From assembly GCA_002869065.1 (NCBI GenBank), contig PKTR01000006.1:62001-126000 (forward strand): a stretch of 64,000 bases of DNA. Direction: 5' to 3'. The translations under genes were made by a program, and so were the position numbers. A model generated the notes under the pieces. The model was not told the origin of the DNA and did no database searches. It saw only the letters and a program-made list of their open reading frames with translations. Source of the DNA: Hyphomicrobiales bacterium. Lineage in GTDB: Bacteria; Pseudomonadota; Alphaproteobacteria; Rhizobiales; Rhodobiaceae. Positions 26,227 to 35,643 of the stretch are shown here, one piece after another. Position 1 is the stretch's first letter. Every line of letters begins with the position of its first letter.

Positions 26227-27210
26227 ATGGGTTCCGCTCTGGCCGGCCTTGGCCTGCTGTTGGCGGTGGTCGCATCGATGCCAGCCGATCTGCTGGGCGA
26301 TGCAATCACGTCCTACGCGATTTGGTTTTACGCAGCCGGCGCCGTACTGATCGTCTTGGGCGCAGCGCTGGGCGCGCGGCCCGTCATCGTCCTGCTCGGC
26401 GTACTGATCGCCGTGCCCTTGTTCTTCATCATCCCCGACGGACTGCCGGGCATCCTCAAGGCCAGCGGGATGAACGCGAAGTCGGTGTACCGCAACCACG
26501 AGCAACTTCTCGTGTTGTGCAGCCTTGCGGTGATGATCGCGGTGTTCCTGCTGGTGCTGTTCCGCAACCGCAGCGGCGTCTTCGCCGGCATGACGGAGTC
26601 GGCCGAGGATATCGACGATTTCGTCATCAAGGTCGGCAAGCTGGCCGCCTGGCTGTTCATCCCGCTGATGCTCGTCATCACCTACGACGTCACCCAGCGC
26701 AAGATCCTCGACTACTATCCCGACTATCTCGATACGGTCTTCTCGTTCAGTTCGACCAAGCTGCAGGAACTCGAGTGGCACCTGCACGCCACGCTGTTCC
26801 TGTTCTGCCTCGGTTTCGGCTATGCCAGGGATGCGCATGTCCGCATCGAACTGGTTCGCGACCACCTCAAGCCGAAGAGCCGCGTCTGGCTCGAAATCAT
26901 CGGCGCGATGCTGTTCCTGCTGCCTTACTGCTATCTGGTCGTGAAGTTCGGCTACACCTTTGCTGAACGCGCCTGGACCTCGAACGAAGTGTCCGCGGCC
27001 CAGACCGGCCTCAGCCATCGCTGGATCATCAAGGCGATCCTGCCCGCCGGCTTTGCGTTCCTCGCACTGTCGGGCATCGCCGGCCTGTTGAAGAACATCG
27101 TCTACCTCTTCGGTCCCGACGATCTGAAACCCCGTGTTGCCGAATATGCCGGCACCCACCACGCTGACCAGCCGGACGATCTCGCCGAGCATGGTCCGAT
27201 CACAGACTGA
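26227..27210 (+). CDS. TRAP transporter small permease (DctQ), long form
   Basis: A 327-residue membrane protein. The C-terminal part (about 130-310) is the DctQ domain, with four helices and the motif LQELEWHLHATLFLFCLGFGY (about 176-196) and RDAHVRIELV. The first ~120 residues hold about four additional hydrophobic segments, whereas usual DctQ proteins are about 160-200 residues. The start at 26227 has GGGGGAGAG upstream; a longer frame from 26125 is unlikely. It lies 296 bases after DctP and 14 bases before DctM. Confidence 0.85.
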   Translation: MGSALAGLGLLLAVVASMPADLLGDAITSYAIWFYAAGAVLIVLGAALGARPVIVLLGVLIAVPLFFIIPDGLPGILKASGMNAKSVYRNHEQLLVLCSLAVMIAVFLLVLFRNRSGVFAGMTESAEDIDDFVIKVGKLAAWLFIPLMLVITYDVTQRKILDYYPDYLDTVFSFSSTKLQELEWHLHATLFLFCLGFGYARDAHVRIELVRDHLKPKSRVWLEIIGAMLFLLPYCYLVVKFGYTFAERAWTSNEVSAAQTGLSHRWIIKAILPAGFAFLALSGIAGLLKNIVYLFGPDDLKPRVAEYAGTHHADQPDDLAEHGPITD

Positions 27211-27224
27211 CGGGGACATCGAAG

Positions 27225-28607
27225 ATGGAAACCTTCATCGAATATTTGCCCCTGTTCATGTTCGTGGCGCTCGGGCTCTTTCTTTTCACCGGCTTTCCGG
27301 TCGCCTTTATCCTCGGCGGTATCGGGCTTGGCTTTGCCTTCCTCGCCGACCAGCTCGGTGCGTTTAACGTCGCCCGTCTGGTCGTCGTGCCGAACCGCAT
27401 TTTCGGCGGCTCGATGGAAAATCCGGTTCTGGTCGCCATCCCCATGTTCATCTTCATGGGGACGATGCTGGAAAAATCGGGTGTCGCCAAAGACCTGCTG
27501 CACTGTCTGCAGGTGCTGACCCGGCGTGTACCCGGCGGTCTCGCTCTCTCGGTCACGCTGATGGGCACAATCATGGCCGCGACCACCGGCATCATCGGTG
27601 CCTCGGTCGTGATGATGACGCTGCTCGCGCTGCCGGTGATGATGGAGCGCAAATACGACATCCCGCTCGCGACCGGTACCATCGCGTCGTCCGGCACCCT
27701 CGGCATCCTGATCCCGCCATCGATCATGCTCGTCATCATGGCCGATTTGATGTCGATCCCGGTTGGCACCGTGTTCATCGCCGCCATCGTGCCGGGCCTG
27801 CTTTTGTCGGCGCTCTACTCGCTCTACATCTACGGCCTGTGCCATTGGAAGCCGCATCTCGCACCGCCGCTTCCCGATGATATCGGCCCGAAAAACCGCC
27901 GCGAATTCTGGGCGATGATCTTCCGCAGCTTCGTCCCGCCGGTGCTGCTCATCGTGCTGGTGCTCGGTTCGATCTTCGCGGGCTTTGCCACACCGACCGA
28001 GGCGGCCGGCGTCGGTGCCATCGGTGCGACGCTGCTGGCCATCTACAACCGCGCGCTCAACAGCGAAATCCTCAAGGACGTTTGCCATCGTTCGGCACTC
28101 ACGACCGCGATGATCTTCGGCATCTTCGTCGGTGCGACCTGCTTCAGCCTGGTGTTCCGCTGGCTCGGCGGCGATGTGCTGATCGACGAGTTCATCAACG
28201 CCGCGGGCATCGGCTCCTGGGGAATCCTGCTCGTCATCATGGGCATGATCTTCTTCCTCGGCTTCTTCTTCGACTGGGTCGAGATCACGCTCATCGTGTT
28301 GCCGGTGTTCGGTCCGATCGTCGCCGCCCTCGATTTCGGCGGTCATGTCGGCGAATGGCCGGGCGTGTCCGAGTCGGCGCTGATCTGGTTCACCATCCTG
28401 GTGGCGGTGAATTTGCAGACATCGTTCCTGACCCCACCATTCGGGTTCGCGCTCTTCTACATGAAGGGCGTCGCCCCTCCGGGCGTTAAGATCCAGCACA
28501 TCTACAAGGGCATCATTCCCTTTGTGATCCTGCAGTTGATCGGTCTGGCTCTGGTCGTCAGCTTCCCGGAAATAGCACTGTGGCTGCCAAGCACGCTGCT
28601 CAAATGA
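27225..28607 (+). CDS. TRAP transporter large permease (DctM)
   Basis: A 460-residue, about 12-helix permease that carries the substrate with sodium or protons. The early segment GFPVAFILGGIGLGFAFLADQLG and the motif GTLGILIPPSIMLVIMADL (about 163-181) are the conserved DctM signatures. The second repeat has FATPTEAAGVGAIGATLL. It is co-transcribed with the long DctQ and ends at a strong terminator. The LutABC context points to lactate import. Confidence 0.94.
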   Translation: METFIEYLPLFMFVALGLFLFTGFPVAFILGGIGLGFAFLADQLGAFNVARLVVVPNRIFGGSMENPVLVAIPMFIFMGTMLEKSGVAKDLLHCLQVLTRRVPGGLALSVTLMGTIMAATTGIIGASVVMMTLLALPVMMERKYDIPLATGTIASSGTLGILIPPSIMLVIMADLMSIPVGTVFIAAIVPGLLLSALYSLYIYGLCHWKPHLAPPLPDDIGPKNRREFWAMIFRSFVPPVLLIVLVLGSIFAGFATPTEAAGVGAIGATLLAIYNRALNSEILKDVCHRSALTTAMIFGIFVGATCFSLVFRWLGGDVLIDEFINAAGIGSWGILLVIMGMIFFLGFFFDWVEITLIVLPVFGPIVAALDFGGHVGEWPGVSESALIWFTILVAVNLQTSFLTPPFGFALFYMKGVAPPGVKIQHIYKGIIPFVILQLIGLALVVSFPEIALWLPSTLLK

Positions 28608-28617
28608 CCTGATCCCG

Positions 28618-28643
28618 ACGGCCCCGGCAAAAACCGGGGCCGT
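28618..28643 (+). terminator. Terminator after the lactate-type TRAP operon
   Basis: A ten-base perfect stem (acggccccgg / ccggggccgt) around a six-base loop caaaaa, 10 bases after the DctM stop. The T-rich tail is delayed (cgtttttgtg about 15 bases on). Confidence 0.65.
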
Positions 28644-28750
28644 CTCGCATCTGTCGCCGTTTTTGTGATATCGCCACGCAGTGGGTTTACTGCGCGAAGG
28701 CAGGTGTATGCTTTGCCGCGGTCGTTGGTGGTCAGCAGAAGGAACGGGTC

Positions 28751-30061
28751 ATGGGTGAAACGTCATCGGCCGGCGGAGGGGCGGTCTTCGAAGAACACCC
28801 GTTGCGCCAGACGCTGCTCGACGAGGTCCACGCGCGACCTTTCCCCTTGCTCGAGGCGCCGCTGCGCTCGATCCATCTTGCCTTCATGAATGCCAATACG
28901 GATGCCGAAAGCGAATTGGCCGCCGTCAGCGCGCTGTTTAGGGCTCATGGAGCCAAGCCGCCGGCCGCCGGTGCTCGTTATCACCGCAGTCCGATCGATA
29001 TCGGCATCCTGCGCTGGGAACGGCACTCGGAATTCTCGACCTACACCTGGGAATCGAAGCCCGGCGAAGATCCGTTGCGGGAAGTCGCGCCGCGCGGCCC
29101 CTTCGGCGATGGCTTCACCCAACCCGGACCGCTGTTGTCGGCCTTGCGCCTGATCTTCCTGCCCGATCCCGGTGATGCGGGGCTTGAGAAACTCCTTGAG
29201 GCTTTCGATCCCGTCAGCCTCAGCGTCTCCGAAGTCACGCAGGGCAAGGGCCTGTTCGCGACCGACCTGAAGCAGGATCCACAGGGCTATATCCGCTACC
29301 TCGTCGTCGACCACGGCATGAGCCTCAGCCGCGCCGGTTCCGTCATCCTGCGCTTGCACGAGATCGAGACTTACCGGACGCTTGCGCTGCTCGGCCTGCC
29401 GGAAGCGCAGGCGGTGGCGCCGCGTGTCCGGCGGATGGAAGAGGAGCTGAGCGGCATTACCGCCGCCATCCGCGACACCACCGAACTGACCGCCAACCGG
29501 GAACTTCTCGCCCGTCTGACAAATCTGGCCGGCGAGCTCGAGGCCGATGTCGCGCGCATCAGCTACCGCATGAGCGCGACGCGCGCCTATGACGAAATCC
29601 TGCAGTACCGCATCGATGCGCTTGACGAAAAACCGACGCCGGGCCACGGCACGCTTGACCGCTTCCTCGCCCGCCGCCACAAGCCCGCGATCCGGACCTG
29701 CAATTCCGTTCAGAAACGTCAGGAGGCGCTGGCCCAGAAGCTCGGCCGTGCCATCGACCTGCTGCGCGCCCGGGTCGACATCGATCTGGAACAGCAGAAC
29801 GGCGAATTGCTGGAATCGATGAACCGGCGTGCGCGCATGCAGTTGCGCCTGCAGCAGACGGTCGAAGGCCTGTCGATCGGCGCCATCAGCTATTACCTCA
29901 TCGGCATCGTCGGCTACGCCGCCAAGGGGCTGAAAGAAGCCGGCGTGTTTCCGGTTAAGCCGGAAATCGTCATGGGCGCGGCCGTACCGGTCGTTCTCGG
30001 CTTCGTCTGGATGATGGTGCGCCGGATCCGCAAACACCACGCCGAGCACGACGACGGCTGA
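28751..30061 (+). CDS. DUF3422 family membrane-anchored protein
   Basis: A 436-residue protein of the DUF3422 family. It begins EEHPLRQTLLDEVHARPFPLLEAPLR (about 11-36), the family signature, and HPLR...HARP is the most conserved segment. The C-terminal ~70 residues have two hydrophobic segments (GAISYYLIGIVGYAAKGL and PEIVMGAAVPVVLGFVWMMV), so it is probably inner-membrane anchored with a large soluble domain and a coiled-coil-like stretch between. Function is unknown. A GGAAC-type site precedes the ATG. It ends at a bidirectional terminator. Confidence 0.85.
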   Translation: MGETSSAGGGAVFEEHPLRQTLLDEVHARPFPLLEAPLRSIHLAFMNANTDAESELAAVSALFRAHGAKPPAAGARYHRSPIDIGILRWERHSEFSTYTWESKPGEDPLREVAPRGPFGDGFTQPGPLLSALRLIFLPDPGDAGLEKLLEAFDPVSLSVSEVTQGKGLFATDLKQDPQGYIRYLVVDHGMSLSRAGSVILRLHEIETYRTLALLGLPEAQAVAPRVRRMEEELSGITAAIRDTTELTANRELLARLTNLAGELEADVARISYRMSATRAYDEILQYRIDALDEKPTPGHGTLDRFLARRHKPAIRTCNSVQKRQEALAQKLGRAIDLLRARVDIDLEQQNGELLESMNRRARMQLRLQQTVEGLSIGAISYYLIGIVGYAAKGLKEAGVFPVKPEIVMGAAVPVVLGFVWMMVRRIRKHHAEHDDG

Positions 30062-30086
30062 TTGCTGCACCTCGGAGCGGCAACAA

Positions 30087-30113
30087 AAAAGGCCGGGACA
30101 AGCCCGGCCTTTT
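30087..30113. terminator. Bidirectional terminator between DUF3422 and cytochrome c genes
   Basis: Eleven-base perfect stem, aaaaggccggg / cccggcctttt, with loop acaag, placed between convergent stops. The A and T tracts on both sides allow it to end transcripts from either gene. Confidence 0.85.
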
Positions 30114-30139
30114 CAAATCTCGCGAGAATGCCGTGAGGC

Positions 30140-30556
30140 TTACTTCTCGTTGCCTTCCAGGTCGAACGACGACAGGTAAGCGATCAGGTCGGCGGCCTGC
30201 TTGTCGTCGAACTTCTGCTTGGTCATCTTCGACTTGCCGCCGATATAGGCCGACGGGTCGCGGGCGTATTCGACGATCTCGGCCGGCTCCCAGGTGCCGA
30301 TCTCGCCGGCCTTGGCCTTCAGCAGGTCGGAATACTTGGCAGAATAGCTCTCCCAGGTCGCGGCTTCGCGGCCGACGATGCCGTTGAGAACCGGGCCGAC
30401 AGCGTCTTTCGCCTTGTCGCCGACGCGGTGACAGGCCTTGCACTTGTTGAAGACCTTCTTGCCAGCCTTGGCGTCGCCGCCAGAGAAGTCCTGAGCGGAC
30501 GCAGCGCCCGTCACGGCGATCATCGCAGCCGCAGCAAGACCAATAATATATTTCAT
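30140..30556 (-). CDS. Cytochrome c2-like monohaem cytochrome
   Basis: A 138-residue periplasmic class I cytochrome c. A signal peptide (1-21, ending ASA-Q) is followed by the haem-attachment site CKACH (about 39-43) and the KCKACHRVGDKAKDAVGPVLNG type segment typical of cytochrome c2/c550. The distal Met ligand is probably the one in KSKMTKQKF near residue 110. It would shuttle electrons between the bc1 complex and an oxidase. The ATG has GGAGGG about 8 bases upstream; a longer open frame from 31198 is antisense to the LysR gene. Confidence 0.93.
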   Translation of the reverse strand: MKYIIGLAAAAMIAVTGAASAQDFSGGDAKAGKKVFNKCKACHRVGDKAKDAVGPVLNGIVGREAATWESYSAKYSDLLKAKAGEIGTWEPAEIVEYARDPSAYIGGKSKMTKQKFDDKQAADLIAYLSSFDLEGNEK

Positions 30557-30717
30557 GAGGAATGCCCTCCGGTTGTTTCCATTGCTCTCGAACACCGGGC
30601 CGCCCCTGGACCGGAAGCGGGACCATATCATGCAATTTTGGAATGTCAGCCCCCCGCGCTTTAGAGGCGTTAAAGAGAGCCCGGGGGCGACAATATGTTG
30701 CAGCCGCCAGCAGCGTT

Positions 30718-31692
30718 TCAATCGGGGAAGGGGATCACGCTCGCCGATTTCGCGTCGGCCACCGCCGGTGATGATTCGCCAAGCAGCTCCGAAATTCCGA
30801 CATCCCAATAGGGCATCACGCCATAAATCTCGGCGAGGTAGTCGATGAAGACGCGGACCTTGGCCGGCAGGAAGCGGCGGCTCGGATAGACTGCGAAAAC
30901 CGCAACGAGGCGCGAGCCGGAATATTGCGGGAGGACGACCTTGAGCTTGCCGGAGGAGAGTTCCGGCCCGATGTCCCAGGTCGACCTGAGAGCGATGCCA
31001 AGCCCGGCCATGACAGCCTCGCGCACGACCTCGCTCGAATTGGTCATGATGCGGCCTGAAGCGCGCACCGATACGAAGCCTTCCGGCCCTTCCAGTCGCC
31101 ACGGGTCCTGATGCGCGGCGGCGAGGCAGACATGCCGTTCCAGCTCGGCGAGGGTTTTCGGCGTGCCGTGTTTGTCGAGATACTCCGGCGTCGCGCACAA
31201 CACCCGGTGGACCGGTGCGAGCCGGCGCGCAACGAGGCTGGAATCTGCCAGTTCGCCTATGCGAACCGCGATATCGTAGCCTTCGCCGACGATATCGATG
31301 AACTCGTCCGACAGGATCAGATTGACGGCGATATCGGGGTTGGATTCGAGAAACGGGCCGAGATGCGGGGCGATGTGCAGGCGCCCGAACGAGGTCGGGG
31401 CCGAAATCTTGAGCGTGCCGCGCACCAGTGCCGAGCGTCGGGTGACGAAGGCCTCCGCTTCCTCGACGGCGGCGAGAATGGCGACCGCGCGTTCGTAATA
31501 CCCCTGGCCCGCTTCGGTCAGGGCGATCTGTCGTGTGGTGCGCTGGAGGAGGCGGGTACCGAGGTGGTCTTCTAGTCGGCGGAGGCGTTTCGAAACCACG
31601 GCCGGCGACAATCCGACCTCTCGTCCCGCAGCCGACATGCTCCCTGCCGTCACGACGCGGACGAAGATTTCTAGATCTGAAAAATCACTCAT
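30718..31692 (-). CDS. LysR-family regulator divergent from glcD
   Basis: A 324-residue LysR-type regulator of the CrgA-like group. The helix-turn-helix is FSDLEIFVRVVTAGSMSAAGREVGLSPAVVSKRLRRLE (about 3-40, in which AAGREVGLS and VSKRLRRLE are recognisable), then LTEAGQGYYERA and the effector domain (TLKISAPTSFGRLHIAP onward). The ATG at 31692 gives the conventional N-terminus; the frame is open upstream to 31779. The 152-base gap to glcD suggests it regulates the glycolate genes, although E. coli uses the GntR protein GlcC for that. Confidence 0.9.
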   Translation of the reverse strand: MSDFSDLEIFVRVVTAGSMSAAGREVGLSPAVVSKRLRRLEDHLGTRLLQRTTRQIALTEAGQGYYERAVAILAAVEEAEAFVTRRSALVRGTLKISAPTSFGRLHIAPHLGPFLESNPDIAVNLILSDEFIDIVGEGYDIAVRIGELADSSLVARRLAPVHRVLCATPEYLDKHGTPKTLAELERHVCLAAAHQDPWRLEGPEGFVSVRASGRIMTNSSEVVREAVMAGLGIALRSTWDIGPELSSGKLKVVLPQYSGSRLVAVFAVYPSRRFLPAKVRVFIDYLAEIYGVMPYWDVGISELLGESSPAVADAKSASVIPFPD

Positions 31693-31844
31693 TTTCAACC
31701 GACTGGAAAGGCAACTTCTTCGCTGAAGAGCTTTCTCAATTAGGGCTTGATCTGTCATATTCCAGACTATCGGCACCAAATAGATGTTACAATTGCCGGC
31801 AGCTAAGAAACTGGAATTCAGTCCTAATTCCTGGGGAGAAACAA

Positions 31845-33341
31845 ATGTCCGGCCTGACGATGCCGCCGCTCGACGATGCGGTGATGACGAGGAGGCGCGA
31901 GATCGTCTCCGCCTTGCAGGCCATCGTCCCCGGCGAAGGGGTGATCGCCGACGAAACCGAGATGCGGGTCTACGAGTCCGACGGTCTGACCGCCTACCGC
32001 CAGCTGCCCTTCGTCGTTGTGCTGCCAGAGACCGTCGGGCAGGTAAGCCGCGTGCTTGCCTATTGCCAGGAGAACGGCATCAAGGTGGTGCCGCGCGGCG
32101 CTGGCACCTCGTTGTCGGGCGGGGCGCTGCCGCTGGCTGACGCGGTGCTTCTGTCGATGATGAAGTTCAACCGCGTGCTCGACATCGACTACGATAACCG
32201 CGTTGCTGTGGTGCAGCCCGGCGTGACCAATCTCGGCATCACGCGGGCCGTCGAACATGCCGGCTTCTACTACGCGCCCGATCCCTCGTCGCAGATCGCC
32301 TGCTCGATCGGCGGCAATGTGGCGGAGAATTCGGGCGGCGTGCATTGCCTGAAATACGGCCTGACCACCAACAACGTGCTCGGCGTCGAAATGGTGCTGA
32401 TGTCGGGCGAGGTGGTTCGAGTCGGGGGCAAGCATCTCGACGCCGAAGGCTACGATTTGCTCGGCCTCATCACTGGGTCGGAGGGCATGCTCGGCGTCAT
32501 CACCGAGGTGACGGTGCGCATCCTGCAGAGCCCTGAGACGGCGCGCGCGGTGCTGGTCGGGTTCCCCTCGAGCGAGAACGCGGGTTTCTGCGTCGCCGAC
32601 ATCATCGGCAGCGGCATCATCCCCGGCGGCATCGAGATGATGGACAGGCCGGCGATCCACGCGGCCGAGGATTTTGTTCATGCCGGATACCCGCTCGACG
32701 CCGAGGCACTGCTGATCATCGAGCTTGACGGACCCGAGGCCGAGGTCGATCACCTGCTGACTGAGGTCGAGAAGATCGCCCGCAGCCACAACGCCAACCA
32801 CGTCCGCGTCTCGACCAGCGAGGAAGAGCGGCTCACCTTCTGGGCCGGGCGCAAGGCGGCGTTCCCCGCCGTCGGCCGTATCTCGCCGGACTACTACTGC
32901 ATGGACGGCACGATCCCGCGGAAGGCGCTGCCGACGGTGCTCGCCCGCATGCGCGAGATGTCGGAGCACTATGGCCTCGGCGTCGCCAACGTCTTCCACG
33001 CGGGCGATGGCAACCTGCATCCGCTCATCCTCTACGATGCCAACAAGCCGGGCGAGCTGGAAAAGGCGGAGGATTTCGGCGCCGATATTCTGAAGCTCTG
33101 CGTCGAGGTCGGCGGCGTGCTGACCGGCGAACACGGCGTCGGCGTGGAGAAGCGCGACCTGATGCCGGCGATGTTCGATGATGCCGATATCGCCCACCAG
33201 ATCCGGGTGAAATGCGCCTTCGATCCGAACCAGCTTCTCAATCCGGGCAAGGTGTTCCCGGAACTGCATCGCTGCGCCGAACTCGGCCGCATGCACATCA
33301 ACAAGGGTCAGATGCCGTTCCCGGACATCCCGCGCTTCTAG
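31845..33341 (+). CDS. glcD: Glycolate oxidase subunit GlcD
   Basis: A 498-residue FAD-linked subunit of glycolate oxidase, which converts glycolate to glyoxylate at the membrane. The PCMH-type FAD domain includes VVPRGAGTSLSGGALPLA (about 80-97) and the segment SIGGNVAENSGGVHCLKYG (about 145-163); the C-terminal cap has HAGDGNLHPLILYD and GEHGVGVEKRDLM. GGGGAGA lies about 6 bases before the ATG. It is the first gene of the unit glcD-glcE-CDF-glcF. An upstream extension of the frame is not supported. Confidence 0.95.
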   Translation: MSGLTMPPLDDAVMTRRREIVSALQAIVPGEGVIADETEMRVYESDGLTAYRQLPFVVVLPETVGQVSRVLAYCQENGIKVVPRGAGTSLSGGALPLADAVLLSMMKFNRVLDIDYDNRVAVVQPGVTNLGITRAVEHAGFYYAPDPSSQIACSIGGNVAENSGGVHCLKYGLTTNNVLGVEMVLMSGEVVRVGGKHLDAEGYDLLGLITGSEGMLGVITEVTVRILQSPETARAVLVGFPSSENAGFCVADIIGSGIIPGGIEMMDRPAIHAAEDFVHAGYPLDAEALLIIELDGPEAEVDHLLTEVEKIARSHNANHVRVSTSEEERLTFWAGRKAAFPAVGRISPDYYCMDGTIPRKALPTVLARMREMSEHYGLGVANVFHAGDGNLHPLILYDANKPGELEKAEDFGADILKLCVEVGGVLTGEHGVGVEKRDLMPAMFDDADIAHQIRVKCAFDPNQLLNPGKVFPELHRCAELGRMHINKGQMPFPDIPRF

Positions 33342-33415
33342 AATGCGTCTTCAGGACGCCGAGAGGCTTCCTGGACAGGAAACGCACACAAAAACGAGTT
33401 CCCGAAAGGGGTCGC

Positions 33416-34636
33416 ATGACCGATACATTCAAACCGCGCGATCAAAAGGACGTCGCCGACGTGGTGGCGTGGGCGATCGCGGAAGAAAAGCCGCTCGATG
33501 TCCGTGGTCACGGCTCCAAGGCCGGGCTCGGGCGGCCGTCGCAGAGCGCCTACACGCTCGATCTGTCCGGCCTGTCCGGCATCGCCTTCTACGAGCCGGA
33601 GGAACTGGTGCTCGGCGCCAAGGCCGGCACGCCGCTCGCCGAGATCGTCGCCGCCCTTGATGAAAAGGGCCAGATGCTCGCGTTTGAGCCGATGGACTTC
33701 GGCCCGCTCTATGGCGTCGAACCGGGGAAAGGGACGCTCGGCGGCACGTATGCGGCCAATGTCTCCGGCCCGCGCCGCCTGCAGGCGGGTGCGGCGCGCG
33801 ACCATGCGCTCGGCATCGCTGGCGTTTCGGGGCGCGGTGAGGCCTTCAAGTCCGGTGGACGGGTGATGAAGAACGTCACCGGCTACGATTTGACCAAAGG
33901 CCTTGCCGGCTCCTACGGCACGCTCGCGGTGATGACCGACATCACCATCAAGGTAGTGCCGAAGCCGGAAACGCTGGCGACCGTCGTGGTGCCGGAGCTT
34001 GCCGCCGAAACGGCAGCCCGCGCCATGGCCACGGCGATGGGCTCGCCGTTCGAGGTGTCGGCCGCCGCGCATCTACCCTCCGCTGTTGTTGCCGGCCTCG
34101 ATGGCGTCGAGGAAGGGCGTGCGGCCACCGTGCTGCGCCTCGAGGGCTTCGGCCCGTCGGTTTCCTACCGCGCCGGCAAGCTGGTCGAGCTGTTGAAGCC
34201 GTTTGGCAACGCCTATCGGCTCGATGAAAAGGCGAGCACGGCGCTGTGGGCGGAGATCCGCGACGTGCGGCCCTTCGCCGGCGCCGATGAACGCCCGCTC
34301 TGGCGGGTGTCGGTCGCGCCGACCGCCGGTGCCGGTGTCGTCGAGGCGATCACGCGGGCTGTTCCCGGCGCGCGCGCCTTCTACGATTGGGCCGGCGGGC
34401 TCGTCTGGCTCGAACTGCCGCTGGCAGGGGAAGCTCATGCCGATGCCGTGCGCGGTGCTATTGCCGTGGCCGGCGGTGGCCACGCAACGCTGATCCGTGC
34501 CGATGCCGCAACCCGCGCCGCTGTCCCCGTCTTCCAGCCGCAGCCGGCCGGTCTCGCGGCCTTGTCGGCGCGGCTGAAGGCGCAGTACGACCCGCACGGC
34601 ATTCTCAACCCCGGCCGCATGGTCGCCGGGGTGTAA
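33416..34636 (+). CDS. glcE: Glycolate oxidase subunit GlcE
   Basis: A 406-residue FAD-binding subunit of glycolate oxidase. The N-terminal PCMH-like part shows the conserved DVRGHGSKAGLGRP (about 24-37) and the GLAGSYGTLAVMTDITIKVVPKP segment (about 162-184), and the C-terminal end DPHGILNPGRM is typical of this family. It is shorter than GlcD and lacks part of its cap, as usual. AAAGGGG lies about 4 bases before the ATG. It starts 75 bases after glcD and is separated from glcF by the CDF gene. Confidence 0.94.
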   Translation: MTDTFKPRDQKDVADVVAWAIAEEKPLDVRGHGSKAGLGRPSQSAYTLDLSGLSGIAFYEPEELVLGAKAGTPLAEIVAALDEKGQMLAFEPMDFGPLYGVEPGKGTLGGTYAANVSGPRRLQAGAARDHALGIAGVSGRGEAFKSGGRVMKNVTGYDLTKGLAGSYGTLAVMTDITIKVVPKPETLATVVVPELAAETAARAMATAMGSPFEVSAAAHLPSAVVAGLDGVEEGRAATVLRLEGFGPSVSYRAGKLVELLKPFGNAYRLDEKASTALWAEIRDVRPFAGADERPLWRVSVAPTAGAGVVEAITRAVPGARAFYDWAGGLVWLELPLAGEAHADAVRGAIAVAGGGHATLIRADAATRAAVPVFQPQPAGLAALSARLKAQYDPHGILNPGRMVAGV

Positions 34637-34665
34637 CACCACGATCGGAAGGGCGCCGAGCATCG

Positions 34666-35628
34666 ATGGGGCAGGGCCACACACATTCTCACGGGGCGGG
34701 TCATAGTCATGGCCCCAGTCAGGGCCACAGCCACGATCACGCCTCCGGTGCCAATGAGCGCCAGACGCTGATCGCGGCCTGCCTGACCGTGAGTTTCATG
34801 GGCGCCGAGATCGTAGGCGGCCTGTGGTCGGGCTCGCTCGCGCTGTTGGCCGATGCCGGCCACATGCTGACCGACACCGTGGCGCTCGTGTTTGCCTGGC
34901 TCGGCTTCCGCCTCGCCCGCCGGCCGGAATCGCCAAGCTTCACCTATGGCCTGAAGCGGCTGCCGGTGCTGGTTGCCTATACCAGCGGGCTCAGCATGTT
35001 CGTGATCTCGTTCTGGGTGCTGACCGAAGCGATTGGCCGCATGCGCGCGCCCGTGCCGGTTGCCGGCGGAATGGTGATCCTGATCGCCGTCCTCGGCCTC
35101 TTCATCAACATTGGCGTCTTCTGGATCCTCACCCGCGCCGATCGCGAGAACCTCAACATCCGCGGCGCGGTGCTGCACGTTATCGGCGATCTGCTCGGCT
35201 CGGTCGCGGCGATCATCGCCGGCACGGTGATCTACTTCACCGGCTGGATGCCGATCGACCCGTTGCTGTCGCTGCTCGTCGCCGTGCTCTTGGCATTCGG
35301 TGCCTGGCGGCTGACCCGCGATGCCGGCCGACTGCTGCTGCAGGCCGTGCCCGAGGACCACGATATCGCCGCCATCAGCGCCGAAATCGCCGCCGCCATC
35401 CCCGGCGTGCTCGATATCCATCACGTTCACATCTGGTCGCTCGCCGACCGCCAGACCATCATCACCCTGCATGCCCAGGTGGAGCCGGAGACCGACGGCG
35501 ATGCTGTCGTCGTCGCCGTCAAGGAGCTGCTGCGCAGCCGCCACGGTATCGGCCACGCCACCGTCGAGATCGAAAAGGGCCCCTGTGCCGATGGAGCGGG
35601 GGCCGCCGGCCCGCGCGCCGTCGCCTGA
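34666..35628 (+). CDS. Cation diffusion facilitator (Zn/Co/Cd efflux type)
   Basis: A 320-residue CDF-family exporter. The N-terminal 27 residues are His-rich (GHTHSHGAGHSHGPSQGHSH), a likely metal-sensing or binding segment. Six helices follow, with the metal-site motifs LLADAGHMLTD (helix 2) and HVIGDLLGS (helix 5) giving the HxxxD pairs. The C-terminal cytoplasmic domain ends VHIWSLADRQTIITLHAQVE. It moves divalent cations out in exchange for protons. Unusually it lies inside the glycolate oxidase operon, 29 bases after glcE and 15 bases before glcF. Confidence 0.93.
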   Translation: MGQGHTHSHGAGHSHGPSQGHSHDHASGANERQTLIAACLTVSFMGAEIVGGLWSGSLALLADAGHMLTDTVALVFAWLGFRLARRPESPSFTYGLKRLPVLVAYTSGLSMFVISFWVLTEAIGRMRAPVPVAGGMVILIAVLGLFINIGVFWILTRADRENLNIRGAVLHVIGDLLGSVAAIIAGTVIYFTGWMPIDPLLSLLVAVLLAFGAWRLTRDAGRLLLQAVPEDHDIAAISAEIAAAIPGVLDIHHVHIWSLADRQTIITLHAQVEPETDGDAVVVAVKELLRSRHGIGHATVEIEKGPCADGAGAAGPRAVA

Positions 35629-35643
35629 CGAGAAAACAAGAAG

